Shown here: positions 37,949 through 50,941 of the stretch, piece after piece
How the letters are laid out: every line of letters starts with the position of its first letter
How positions within the stretch are numbered: the first letter of the stretch is position 1
DNA from: Warburgia ugandensis
Lineage: Eukaryota; Streptophyta; Magnoliopsida; Canellales; Canellaceae
Length of the DNA: 64,000 nt
Reading direction: 5' to 3'
Assembly: GCA_035236585.1 (NCBI GenBank)
Contig: CP141132.1
Location: 44,457,880 to 44,521,879, forward strand
Notes under the pieces: model-generated
Seen by the model: only the letters and a program-made list of their open reading frames with translations
Database searches by the model: none
Told to the model about the DNA's origin: nothing
Program-made: the position numbers and the translations under genes

Positions 37949-40900
37949 GTAAATGATTGTGCCACTTGTGCAAAGCCTCATACAAAGTCATTCCATTGCT
38001 CAAGTGAAAGCTATTATTATATGCAAATTCAATCGATGGTAGACCCTCATCCCAATTACCCTTTCACTTGATATTACATACTCTTAGCATTTCCTCTAAA
38101 GTCTAGACCATTGTTTTAGATTGTTCATCAATTTGAGGATGAAATGGCAAATTGAAACTTAGCTCATATCCCATTGAATCCTGCATGCACCTACAAAACT
38201 GTGAGGCAAATTGGCTATCTCTTTCAGAGGTTGGTCACAAGTACCCATGTAAGCTCACAATCTCTTGGATATAAAGTTGTTCCAAACTTTAGTACTCTTG
38301 TTTTGTTGGATTGAGAGAAAGTGTGCTGATTTTGTCAGTCGATCAAGTATGACCAATATCATGTCATGTCCTCTTGACGTCGTGGGTAAACCCACAATGA
38401 AATCCATGGTGATATAATCCCACTTCCCCTCAGGGAGCTCAAGGGGTTGCATGAGTCCCATTGGCCTCTAATAGTTAGCCATGACTTGTGGACATATCAA
38501 ACATCGTTCCACAAACTCTCCGATACTATTCTTCATACCATCCACCAGAAATGTCTTTTTAGATCCATGTCATGTTTGTTCCACTGGGATCAATGGTATT
38601 TTATGACTAATGTGCCTGTCTAAGAATTTCTTGCCTCAAGTTGGAACTCATTGGAACTACTAGTCTTCCATGTATCCTGAAACTACCATCCACCTCTTTC
38701 GTGAAACCTAGCTTCCCCACCAATGGCTATGTCTCTTCATTGTTCTTCTGCATCTCAAGTACTTTCTCAATGATAATAGTCTCATACCCAAGTCTGCTAT
38801 GATTACTCATTCTCTTATACTACATTTTTGGTTTACACTCAATTACTTCCTATAGTAACTTCCATCTTCATGAAAGCATGATTGTACACTTTCCATATGC
38901 CTTTTGACTCGAAGCATAGTGAATGGAGAAATAATAATTTGTTAAGTACTTCATTCATCTCCTCTGCTTCATGTTCAATTCTTGTTATGAAAAGATATAC
39001 TTGTGGCTATTATGATCAATGAATACCTCATATTTCTAGCAGTATAGGTAATGCCTCCAAGTCTTTAAAGCAAATATCATTGTTGCTAACTCCAAGCCAT
39101 AGGGAGGGCAATTAATTTGCATGCTTCTTCTCTTGTCATGTAGCAAAGGAAATCACCTTCCATTCTTCATCAACATGCATCCTAAACCTTTACTTGAGGT
39201 TTTGCTATACACTATGAAACCTCCATTACCTGATGGTAAAGTAAGGAGTAGCACATTGGTTAGCTTCCCATTCAGTTCTTAGAAGCTCACTTCACATATA
39301 TCCTCCCATGCAAATCCTAAATGTTTCTTAGTCAACTTGGTCAATGGTAAGGCAATGTGTGAGAATCCCTCCAATTAATCTACCGTAACATCCTATAAGA
39401 CCAAGGAAAATCCATATCTCAGTAAATATATTGGGTGTCTCCCACTTTGCTATTGCCTCAACCTCAGTAGGGTCTACTACAATGCCATCTTTTGAGATAA
39501 CATGGCATAGAAAATTGACTTCCTCCAACTAGAAGTCGTGCTTGCTAAATTTGATGTACAATTGATGCATTCTAAGTGTATCAAACACCACACACAATTG
39601 AATATGTGTCATCCACAAATACAATGACAAATTTATTAAAGAATGGTTTGACACTGCTCATAAGTCCATAAATGTGGCTGGAGCATTGGTTAGCAAAAAA
39701 GGCATTACCCTGCATTCATAATCTCCATATCTATTCTTGAATGCCATCTTCAAGGTATCTTCTTCCCTACTCAATTGATGGTAACTAGACCTCAAGTCAA
39801 CCTTGGAAAAGACTCTTGGTGCCTATAGCTGATTGAATAGGCCATCTATTTGGGGTAGAGGATAGTTGTTCTTTATTGTGACTCCATCAAGCATTTAGCA
39901 ATTCATGCAAAGTCTCATTGACCCATCCTTCTTTTTTGACAAAAAGGACAGGTGCCTCCCATGGAAAAGCACCAAGCTTGATGAACCCTTTATGTAGAAG
40001 TTCTTGCAACCGATTCTTCAATTATTTCAGTTCAAATAAGGCCATTCTATATGGTGTCTTGAGATAGGAGCTGTGCCAAGTATTAGTTCTAGGTGAAGTC
40101 CATCTCCCTTTTGGGAGGTAATCCTAATAGATCCTTAGGAAATACATCATAAAATTTTATAAGTATTGCCACCTCTTCTAACTGAGGTTTTTCAACCTCT
40201 ACTACCTCAACTTTAGCCAAAAAGGTTTGCCCTCCCTTAGCAATATTTCTAATCACCTTGATAGCAGAAATGACATATGCTATTGCGAAGTCATGTCTCC
40301 ATTGGAAACAAATTGTCACCTCTCTAGGGATATAAAGGTGACCTTCTTCTAATGACAATCTACCCTTACCTAATGTAAAGTTAACTAATCCATCCCTAGG
40401 ATGACATCAAAGTTCATCATATTCAAGAGCAATAGTTCAGCATTCATTCATCTTCCATCAGCTATTATTGGTATGTCCTGAATGTATTTTTGTGAACATA
40501 TAGACTCACCAAGTGGAGTCATTACCTTTAAACAAAATCCTATATTCTAAATTGGGCTATTCAAACATAACACAAAATCACATGAGATAAAAGAACATGT
40601 AGAACCTATACAAAATAAAACGTTGACAATTCTTTCATGAATAAGAAGCATACCTTCCACCATTGCATTTAATGCATGTGCTTACTCCAAGTAATAGTAA
40701 ACACTCATCCTTGACTCTTAGGAATTGAGTATTTCTTGCTTCCTGTTCTAACATTCTTTAGAAAAACTTCCTACCTTTCTCAATTGTAACTCCTGTTGCT
40801 CGGAGATTGGCGTGGTTTGCCTGGATGGTACCTCCTACACAGTGGGCATGATTTGGACTCTGGTCTGCGCTTGCTGAATTGGCATTTCAATGGCTGCTAA

Positions 40901-42358
40901 GACCACGATGATTGCATAGGCTTCCTTTATCTCTTTTTGAGATAGCTTGTAATCTTTCTTGAAAACAAAAGGCATCTAAACTACTTTAGCCAAGGTAGTG
41001 GCTGGATGTTGCTTCCCTCGTTAGTACAAAAGTAGCCATAACTACCTTCTTATTCTTAGGGACATCCATCACTCTAAGGACCTTTTCAACTTTAATCATC
41101 TATGCTTTAGCTATGTTAGACTCATCTTGTCCAAAGAATAATGATGCCAAGTTATTAATTTTGGTCTAACTATTGCATCAAGAGTTGAACAACTTTTTCC
41201 CATGCATTCCCTTGCCCATTTGAATAAATGGTGGGTATGCAAGTAGGTACTCGGATTTCTACAAATTTTATAGTTATTTCCTCGAGTTCTGCTAGTGCCA
41301 TGTATGGAGCTTTAGAAATAATGTTTAGTTCCAAGAATGAGTTTCATACTAAACTCTACTTCTCTTTTTCGTGATAGTTCATGTAACTCCAGAAACATAT
41401 TTGGAAATTTGTTGACTAGTAAAATTGCATCAATATCAAGCTTTCTTTGGAGTCATCAACCACATGAGTGAGAAAATCTTGGCACCCTTTTCTCAACGTT
41501 CACTTTGTTTTTATTTGAGAATTTGAAGTCACTAATGAAACCTTTCTAACTCCTTTGAACTGGAATGTTGACTAATTAGGTAGGTTGAAGGTTACCAATA
41601 GTCAACAATTGTATGATATGTGAACAAAAATCTATGCTAAGTATCACATCAAAATCTTGTATGTGAAGAAATACAAATCCACTAATAACTCTGTCTCCCA
41701 TCTCAAGTTTGAAAAGTTTATACACTCTCTATAGCAAAAGTTATCTCCAACTGGTGTAGTTATTGTGAGGTCATGATCCAAGAGTTTTGATTTATTCTCT
41801 ACTCACTATTTTATTTTCCAACTTATACTTAAATATCTAAACATAAGAAAAAGGTTTAAAGGCTAGTCCAACCCACAAACTAAACTTGACCATTTCTAAC
41901 TCAAATCACTACCTAACATAGACTTCAAATGTTTAAGTTCATGGTCCAATGTCATGTCAATATCATAGATCAAATACTTTCCTTGCTCTTATTCCTCTTG
42001 GTGGATATTTAGTAGTTTTAGCTCTATTCTTTTATCTTTTGTCCTTTAAAATTCTATTTCAAATAGCTAGTTAGCAACCCCTTTTTTAATTTCTTTGTTT
42101 TTCTCACCTCATTTTCAACTATAAGATGTGTAAACTTAAAAAATCTACAAATTTTGTTTCTTAAGCATTTTAAATTCAGTTCTCTTTGTCAACTCTATCT
42201 ATAGCAATATTAGAATCTTCTGATGTTGACATTTTCATTGATTTTCTTATAATACCCCAAGGTAACCGATAGAAATTGTTAACTAAATTGTTGATATACA
42301 TTCTGTATTATACCCAAAGAACCTGACTTAATTTGATTCTAGAAACACTATTTTGAAC
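37949..42358 (-). mobile_element. Gypsy-1 internal remains: integrase, RT/RNase H, protease, gag
   Basis: On the minus strand from right to left: gag-like sequence (about 42,300-40,700), protease ending in an MMNFDVILGMDW block (about 40,390-40,430), the protease-RT linker (40,089-40,358, with KGGQTFLAKV and VFPKDLLGLPPKREMDF), the RT with a [11 protein letters not shown] block (about 39,800) and VNFLCHVISKDGIVVDP (39,470-39,515), and integrase with DFIVGLP (38,395-38,420) and FAYNNSFHLSNGM (about 38,000). This is the chromovirus-type Gypsy order. It is a fossil with many breaks, cut at 37,949 by the OTA element. Confidence 0.85.
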
Positions 42359-42373
42359 CTTGCTTTGATACCA
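42359..42373 (-). other. Gypsy-1 primer binding site
   Basis: The reverse complement reads TGGTATCAAAGCA, complementary to initiator tRNA-Met. It lies five bases inside the LTR end at 42,378 and confirms the minus orientation. Confidence 0.85.
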
Positions 42374-42377
42374 TACT

Positions 42378-43490
42378 TGTCACCAAAACGCGAAATCATT
42401 TATTGTGGGGTTAGAAATGTGACAAATTCTTAAGGTATCAGAGGAAACATAAAATAACATATCTAATATAGACATAAATAGAAAATGTCAATAGTAGCAA
42501 AATAAAAGGTTCACACAAATTTTCATAAAAATTTAAAATTTACTTAAAGATCGGTATTTTCCTTAAATACAAAATTTCAATACCTTTTGCTGCAAAATTA
42601 AGAAACACTAACAACTTCTTTAACATTGAGTTATCTTATTTTTCATTGCTCTTTCCTCATTATAATCTTCTTTTCTCCACATTCGACAAGCATACTATAA
42701 TTATATGAAACTTTGTTGATGTGATACATCTCAGTAGAGGCCCTCATTTAAGTACTTATTAGATTAGTCATACACTATGACCAATGTTGATCAGGAGGAG
42801 CCTAAATAAATACTCTCCATACACATCTCAATGTGGCACAAAAATTTAGAAAACCCTTTTCCAATTCTTTTTAAATCTTTTCAAATTTGCATATCTTTAC
42901 AAATCTTTCCAACTATAGTTTTGTAACATTAAATAGCATTAAATTCTTATTTCTAAAGTGTTCATAATCAATTTACATCAAAACATTTGAAATAGTTTGC
43001 TAATTATTCAAAATATTACTCGATAAAAATTTTCCCTTGAAAACTTCCTAATTTTACATATTTGAAAATTATATTTTTACAAATATGTTTGATTAAAATA
43101 TTTTATTAAAAATTGGTTAAAAAAATTAGTTTGGGTGCTTTAAATCTTTTTATAAAAAACCTACTCCTAATTTTCCAAATCCTTTTGAAGAGTACATTGG
43201 AAACACGTCTTACTTATAATCCATTTTTCTCCTTAAACTTTATCTTAATCACAAATCATATTTAATTTAATTATTTTTATTTGATTTCGGGATTGATGTA
43301 TTATATTACATCCATTTATCTCTAATTTCATTATACTTCTTTTAGATTAGATTAATGTAACTTAGATTAGATTTTCTAATCTTTCTAATAACAATCTAAA
43401 TTGATTTATATATGATCTATTGTGTAGATTTATAATTAATCCTATGGTCAATCTAATATTTCAGTCTTTTAATTAGATTACATCATGACT
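42378..43490 (-). repeat. Gypsy-1 5' LTR, partial
   Basis: It begins TGTCACCAAAACG at 42,378 and matches 12,090-13,640 through many shared blocks, such as AAAAGGTTCA(C/T)ACAAATTTTC, CATTGCTCTTT(C/T)CTCAT and the TTAGATTAGATTTTCTAATCTTTCT region. Similarity stops abruptly at about 43,490, so roughly the outer 2 kb of this LTR is lost or replaced. Confidence 0.75.
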
Positions 43491-45123
43491 GAACCTATCT
43501 TCACTGGCAAAGAACCAGCATCAGCACCTAGCCAACAATCAGGTGTCAGAGCTAAGACTGGCATGCAACATCCCCTTCTACAATCTCCCTTTGTGCACAC
43601 AGAACCTTCCTCCGACCTACCATAACCGTTGTGTAACTTCTCTCTGGTGATCTATTCTTAACCAATAGCATCTGATCGATGGTGGTAGAGACCCCATGCA
43701 CACTGTTCCTTCCCACATTACATCTTCCCTAGCATAGCTCTAGAGACAGGAACTATTTCCCCTTCTTCTCCTACATGCCTGACTAGGCACAGACATATGG
43801 TCCAATTGACCACACTAGGCCTTTCCTCCCTATCTCTTCTCATCCTCTCTTCTTTTTTTAATTTTACCTATCCTCTTCTCCCTCTGCCACAGGCGATCAA
43901 CACGTCTTCCTGCATAGACCAACCCACTAGAGCCTCACCATCTTTACCATCTCCTTCCTGTAGTCACCATTCACAAGGGCTTTGTTATCATGAAATGGAG
44001 CCGTTCATACCCATCTAATATAGGGTTGACAGTAGCTCAAATCTAAGATCCAACCATTCATCTTGTTCACCCATGCTTTTAGAACAAAAACCCTTAAACC
44101 ATACTATGATTAGCAAAAATCTGGCATTGACCTAAACTCGATGATGATGGATAGTTGCGATCAATTATCACCGTTATGATTTAGTGATGATCCAACAATT
44201 TTGGGCAATCTATTGACCATTGAATTGGGGCAATCCAAGTAAACACTTCATCGAATTTCTTCAAAATTTGAATTTTGTTTTATGCGCTTAACAAATAAGA
44301 AATTTTTGTTAAATTTTGATAATTATTAACCTTAATTAAGTTATAGAATATTAGATATAGACTTGTAAAATGTTTAATTAGTAAATTAGGTTCTAGTAAT
44401 CATTTATCTTACATTAAATTATGAGATCAGAGTCTTTTATAGCTGATAACAGTTAGATTTTTATTGTAAACTCAGATCCAAAACATGAAGTTACTATTTT
44501 TACATAGTAAATAAAATTCAACTATAAGATTGTCTGAAAATGTAGATTTCAACAATTCATACACAAATTAGAGTTGCAGATTTACTTAAGATTGTTGATA
44601 CAAATTAAATTCATATATCTAGACTAGATTAGAACATTGGGAAATAAACATCTATATATAGAACCTATAGTTTAAGGGTAAGATTTAAATGATAATATGT
44701 TGATCTGGACACTTGAATAAGTGGAACCCAATAGGATCATAGGATAGATTGAAAGATTAGACATAAACTAAACCTTCAATTTAGAAAATTTTGATTAATA
44801 CTGTTATATGTATATATCTCAGATTAGTGACATATCATAGTTTAGAAGCTTAGATTAGTGATTTAAAATGCAAATCAATGCTCAGATCAATCACTGGTAG
44901 ACATTGGTAAATTGTAATGGTCAATATCAGGTAGGTGGATTAAGATTGTTATATTTTAATAAGTATGAATTAAGGCAAATGATGATTTACATGTACTATC
45001 TTCAATTTTAAATAGAATTAAAGCATGTGAAACAGAGTTATCATCTTGTGATGCATTTTGATTCATCAAAATTGGAAATCAAAAGATTGAACCTACACTT
45101 GAAATTGCTATTATTGCCTAGTT
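43491..45123. other. Unassigned sequence between Gypsy-1 and the next LTR
   Basis: The first 800 bases are less AT-rich, with a 73-codon frame at 43,797-44,018 that resembles nothing known. The rest is AT-rich with GATC-containing words like those in the LTRs nearby. No terminal repeat or coding motif could be assigned. The missing half of the second Copia element was looked for here and not seen. Confidence 0.4.
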
Positions 45124-48100
45124 TGTAACACCCGAATAAAAGAGTATGAACCACTCTTGTTAGACTGGAACTTATATACATATGCCTATATCTAGTGGCA
45201 CCTCTAAAAGTTAAAGTTAGTATGTAAATATAGGCTACTATTCAACCCAACTACAGATTTAGGTATCGAGATTGAACCATACATTAAAAACTTATAGCAC
45301 TCCCTCTCTTAGTTGAGTAATGCAGGCAGGTTAGCTGAATTTGTAAATTAGATTAGTATATTAGTAATCTTTTCATGTTATATCATTTTCATCTTTGATT
45401 ATCTTCACTAATTCTTATGAATGTATAGGAAATGCCATTTAAAAACTCAAGAATGAATACCTCCATTTCAATTAGTTATGTTTAAAAACAAAAGATGGGT
45501 GGGTGTATGTGCTTGAGGACAAATGGTAACCAAGTTCTCAAGGATATAGAGAGTAAAACTAAAACAAATACATGCTTTCTTTTGCAAAAAATTGATGCAC
45601 TTTCAAGTATGAAAAATGAGTAAACAACGATGCATGTATATACTAGAACATGGTGACATTAATGATAGTTGTTTTATGTTTAAATTAAGAACATAGTAAA
45701 CTATCTTTCAAGAGGGAAAACACTTGCAAATGTTAGAGAAGTGGGGGACTATCTTTGGAGCATAAATTTCCACAAATAAAATAAGAATTTGATGCCTAGG
45801 ATCATGCCCCATTTTGGTGGTGTTTGGCCATGATAAAAATGCAAACAATGGTGACATGACCTAGCAAACTAAGCAATACTAATCCTAGGAAAAAGTTGCC
45901 TAAAAGTAACTTCACGAGGAGAACTAGTAAATGGCTTTACACCCTTAGGCTAAAAGCATTACATGCTAAAGAAAATCATTGAAGCAATACTACACCTAAG
46001 GGAATATAAACCCAAATAGAAGGCATGTTACACTTAGCCTAGAGTATACTAATGGCATCAAGCAATCTATTAATAACTCTCAAAACTAATCAATAGGTGG
46101 TCCTCGTACATGCTTGATTTGTCTTGAAAGAATGACATATAACACATTTCTATAAATGAGTATGAATAAGAACAACAAGACATACATGCGAGTTTATTAG
46201 TGAATGCTTTAAGATGTATGTCTTGATTGTTGAATAGTAGTAGTTGCTTACATAAAGCTAAATTATTTTAGTCATGTTTATATAAGGGTAAATGAATGTG
46301 TATATACATGTTCTATATGATGACTACAATCGTGATATTTATCATTGCTTTACTTATGTCCTAAGTATATGGGAATGTGTGGTGGAATGTGAATGATTAT
46401 TGCAATGGGTAAGGCCCTTAATAAATTATGATGATGCTTGTAGAATGGTACATAAGCAAAGGCTCTTTACTGTTGTGCTTAAAACTTTGAAATTACTTGA
46501 GGTTTATTGTTTTCTATGAGATGGCATGGAATTTAAAAACCCTTTTGTGAATCAAGATATAGTTGAGATCGAAGGTGATATACTATTTTGTTCAGAAATC
46601 TTAAGGCAAGCACTAGTAGAGTAGTTGTAAGTCTTGAGAGGTTTTGATTTGGATGATTTTAAGGCAAGAACTCACAGAGTAGTTGTAAGGCTTGAGAGGT
46701 TTTGATTTGACTTAGGGAAAATCATTAGACTATCGCATGAGCAGGTAGACCCTGAGTCGTGTGCTCACTGAGTAGTTGTAAGGCCGATGATGTTCTAGGA
46801 GTGTTGGACCTTGTCCATGAGCGTTGGACATTTTGTGATGTGTTGTTGATGTCTAGGAGTGTTGGACACTATGTGATGTGATAGAAGGAAGGTCTCTACT
46901 AGTAGGATAGGTGCGTTAGTGTTGTCTTGACATGAATAAAAGGGCCACCCCACGCACAAGCATGGTTACTGCATGTTTTCACAAGCATGATTGTAGAAAC
47001 CTTGATTAGTTTTCTTTACCTGAGCATATCTATTGTGTTCTTCATTTTCGAGGGTTTATCGACTAGAGTTTTTAATGAGAACTCATATCTTGAATAGTTC
47101 TTGGATGTTTCCAAACATTATTATAATTATGCTAGACTTGAAGTTATTGTTAAATTTAAGCATTTCTGAGATTATGCATACTTTAATAAAATCATGTAAA
47201 CAAAGTTCTCTCTACATTTATGTCCTTAGATGACAATTTTCACTGATGATTTTTTTTGCATTTGTATATATCAATGTATATGTGTTGGTTCTTATAGAAT
47301 GATGTAGTTTCTAAGGATTGGCTTATAAATGAATTGGATTGATCGAGCATCATTAATAGTTATACATGATCGTGTACTCAATCATATATGACTTTTAAAT
47401 GCATCATGCTCATAAAAGGAAGAAGGTGAGATGGATACATGTGTACATGAATAAGGAGTAATATTAAAATATCATATGTTATGAATGGAGTTGAATGATT
47501 ATGGGTATGTATGAAAAATAGTTCTTGTATGACTATAGAATCATGAAATGACAGTGACCTAAAATTGCTTGGATACATACTAAAAAGGAATAATGTATGA
47601 TACTTTCATAAACTTTGAAACACATAGGAATTGACAATTGATCTGCTTAGGATATATGAATTGATTCCATAGAATGCATGAATTAAAAACTAAGGTTTTT
47701 AACTGGAGCATGTGTCTATCATGATTTTGCTTTGATATGACTAAATTTTCCATTACTTTGGTTATGAAAATCATTAACTTCCTGCTAAAATAACAACCTT
47801 TTTCCACCTACATAAGAGTAAGCTTACTAAGTCTCAGATTTGAAGAACTAGAATAGAAGGATGAATAGCTTGATCTGAGGACGTGAAAGCAATTATGAAG
47901 CAATAATTATAGCAGATTGGGATTTTTAATATCTAAAGAGTGAGCCTCACATCTTGGGATTTAATTTATGAGTTATGACTGGAGGTTCTGGGATGTGATA
48001 AGTTGTATGTATATGTTTTGAAAATAATGAAAATTTATTTGTATTGCCTATCAGGTATCTCATATGCATGCATTAAATGTGCATATGTCCAAAAAATAGA

Positions 48101-48309
48101 GGAAATTCTACCAAATTTTTTATAGGAATGAGACACTCATTCTATTGTATAATCCATGTGTTCATTATAGAAATGACACGGGATTTTTAGAAACACTTTT
48201 TAATGAAAATAATCTTCTACTACATTATTTTCAAAAGAAACTTTCAAACAAGGGACCATGCATTTCCAAAAAGAATTTAAAAAGCATTGTAAAATTCAGA
48301 GGTGTCACA
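45124..48309 (+). mobile_element. LTR-like element without internal region
   Basis: TGTAACACCCG at 45,124 and GAGGTGTCACA ending at 48,309 are typical Gypsy LTR ends. TAAGCTTACTAAGT near 47,830 resembles the 3' block of Tekay/Del-type LTRs. No second copy, primer site or coding sequence was found, so a solo LTR is the simplest reading. No matching 5-bp duplications were found outside the ends (TAGTT and CTTTA). The right end overlaps the presumed CACTA terminus by two bases. Confidence 0.55.
46603..46718. repeat. 58-bp tandem duplication inside an LTR
   Basis: Two adjacent units, each with AAGGCAAG..CT..AGAGTAGTTGTAAG.CTTGAGAGGTTTTGATT. Looser repeats follow: GAGTAGTTGTAAGGC again near 46,770 and a GAGTGTTGGAC word three times between 46,798 and 46,870. 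Confidence 0.8.
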
Positions 48310-48339
48310 CTTTAGTCTAGTGCAAAGAGGAATTTTATG

Positions 48340-48785
48340 TGGTAAAGAACTTTTAAAGTTGTTTAGAAATAAATGACTTTAAAAGTCCTTTCTGGCATAA
48401 AATTCATCTTCATGCCCAATTGAAGTGTATACTTTTAAAGTTGTTTGACTCAAAAGACTTCAAAAGTGTATACTTTTGAAGTCATTTAGACTTAAATGAC
48501 TTTAAAAGTCCTTGTTCATCTATAAAAGGCTAAAGTCCTCTCAAATTTTCTTGTATCCTTTTTCATGTCTTTCTTGTCATGGGTAGCATGATGGCCTCCT
48601 CCTTTCATCCTTGTGTTTGTCTCTATCCTTTTTCCCTTCTTGCATTCCATTTTGGACATTTTGATTTTTTGTGGCATGAAAAATACTAAGTAAACCAAAA
48701 CCTCTTTTAAACTTGTTTGAAGTAAACAACTTTAAAAGCATTCACTTTTCAAGTCCTTTAATGTAAATGACTTTAAAAGTTGGTA
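48340..48785. repeat. CACTA left subterminal repeat array
   Basis: At least eight copies of a 12-16 bp word, in both orientations, built on ACTTTTAAAGT(C/T)(A/G)TTTA and its complement TAAATGACTTTAAAAGT. Examples lie at 48,350, 48,372, 48,430, 48,470, 48,490, 48,728 and 48,765. Such arrays are binding sites for a transposon-encoded protein in En/Spm-type elements; binding here is inference. Confidence 0.85.
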
Positions 48786-49247
48786 CTTTATTTTAAGTGT
48801 TATTTCATCGACTTTCACTTTGGCTTTTTTGAATGTCTTCGTCTATACACTAAATATAATTTGATTTTTTTGTGTCTATCCTTAACCAAATCTGAACAGT
48901 GAATTGGAAATACATGCACATATTTACAGTCGATATAAATTTTTGAGTCTTGGTTAGTATCTTTTTGTTTGTCTCATATATATATATATATATGCATATG
49001 TGAAGAATTTTTTCATGGTTATGGTTAAAAACTTACCTTTTTAAAGTTAAATTTCTTTTTGAATGTCTTTGTCATATTTTGTTTCTTTTTCATTATTAAA
49101 TGAAAATTTCCACATGCATGCAAGGATGTAATTTAGTTATTTTAAATACTTGTAATTCTGGTATACTTAGTGTTTAGTAAAATTCCTAACCTAATCTTTC
49201 CATGTCTAACAAGTGTCCACACATATTTGCTTCAATTTCTTGAGTTA

Positions 49248-49466
49248 ATGGACAAATATGCTTGGATTACTGTGATAAGAACATCAAAAGAATATGAGGA
49301 GGGAACAAAAATTTTCATAGAGTTTGCACTTAGGGTAGGTGTTGATTGTAGTCGCATGCGTTGTCCATGCTCCAAATGTGGAAACTTGAAAAAGGTAACT
49401 GGAGGGTTGTTGACAAAACACTTGTGCTTCAATGGAATCAATAAAAGCTATCACCCATGGATTTAG
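49248..49466 (+). pseudogene. CACTA transposase N-terminal exon: Transpos_assoc domain
   Basis: ATG at 49,248 opens a 72-codon frame that is essentially the whole transposase-associated domain. It starts MDKYAWI (family MDKSWM/I), continues EYEEGTKIFIEFA, then RCPCSKCGN with the CxC..C zinc-ligand cluster at about residues 39-44, and ends LLTKHLCFNGINKSYHPWI, holding the H..C ligand pair and the closing Y..W. A stop at 49,464 falls where the family continues HGE. The ATG was chosen because family proteins start at this Met. Confidence 0.85.
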
Positions 49467-50941
49467 CATGGATAAGAACTTTTACATGAGCCCTCAACAA
49501 GGTCTGGAAGAAATGATCAAGACACTGTAAGAAGTGTTGTAGACAGTACAACTATACCAATGTTTCGAGATGTATGTGGTGACTTCTAGGACGACCTTGA
49601 ACAATTTCATACTACAATATTATATGAAGCCAATAAGCCATTGTAGCTTAGATGTAAAGATTATACCAAGTTGCTTATAGTGGTAGAACTTTACAACGTG
49701 AAATTAAGATTTGGGTTTTTAGATCAAGGTTTTACAAAAGTGTTAAAAGTTGGGGTAGGATGCTACCGAAGGATAATAAATTGGTGAGGTCCACACAGGA
49801 GGCAATGAAAACCTTGATTGCACTAAGGTTGGAGTAGGAGACGATTCATGGTTGTCTAGATGATTGTATCTTGTATTGGAAGGAGCACAAGCATAAAACT
49901 ATATGCCCAACTTATGGACAGTTAAGATGGAAGTTAAGAAGAATTCAACTGAGACAATTGTATACACTCCTGTAAAAGTTCTATGGTACTTTCCCCCTAT
50001 TCAAAGGTTCAAAAGAATATTCACTATTATAGAAATAGTGAAGAAATAAGTATGGCATGTGAAGGAAAAAGCAACTGATAGCTTTTCACGCCATGTAGCT
50101 AATAGCCCAGCATGGGACTTTATGTGGCCTAATTTTTGTAAGGAACGTAGAAACTTATGACTTGCATTATCTGCAGATGGGATTATCCTCATGGATATAT
50201 GAACAACATGTATAGTTGTTGGGCCATTATATTTCTTTCTTACAACCTCCCACCATTTCTATGCATGAAAAGGGAGTTCATGATGTTAACTATGTTGATA
50301 TTGGGTCCAAAATAGCCAAGGAACGACATTGATATGTACTTGACTTCCTTGATCAATGATCTTGAGACATTATAGGACATAGCTGTTGTTTTCTATTATG
50401 GACAATAAGTGACTTTCCTGTGGATGGTAATTTGTCTGGATGAACCATGAAGGGATGCAATTCTTGTCCTATCTATGGTGATCAAACATGTGTTATATGA
50501 CTTAAAAATGGTAGGAATATGGTATTCCTTGGCCATAAAAGATGGTTGCACAGGGAGGAGAGAAGAATAGTGTGTAAAATCCTATTTGAGCTCAAAGTTC
50601 GTGACATCTACTCTTCAAACTTTAAAAGCATTGTCTCCATAGAAGGGCTAAAATTATTGGGGATGAAGTCCCATGATTGCCATGCATTGATGCAACAACT
50701 TCCTGTACCAATACAATCGCTGTTACAAGAAAAAAGTTAGGGGACCTATTATAAAATTATGCTACTTCTTTAATGTTTTGTGCGAGAAGGTATTTGATGT
50801 TTCATAATTGTGAGAAATTCAATGACATTTAGTGACAACCTTATGTGAGTTTGAGACAATCTTCCCACCATCCTTCTTTGACATCATAATACACTTAATA
50901 GTGCACCTCATTGATGAGGTTAGACGCTGTGGAATAGTTTA
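49467..50941 (+). pseudogene. CACTA transposase, Transposase_21 region (first part)
   Basis: Blocks appear in family order: RCKDYTKLLIVVELYNVKLRFG near 49,650 (family CxxxTKLxFL..LYxLK...GWS), CLDDCILYWKEH..K.CPTYGQLRWK at about 49,850-49,935 (family CPNDCxLFWKE......CPxCGxSRW), KVLWYFPPIQRFKR near 49,980, ALSADGI near 50,165, WLHREERR near 50,540 and MKSHDCHALMQQLPVPI at 50,663-50,715 (family MKSHDCHxLMQxLLPVA). The start of the mid-family block HLVEEVR.CGPV is reached just before 50,941. Numerous stops and frame changes interrupt it. The coding sequence is cut at 50,941 by an LTR and resumes at 56,071. Confidence 0.85.
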
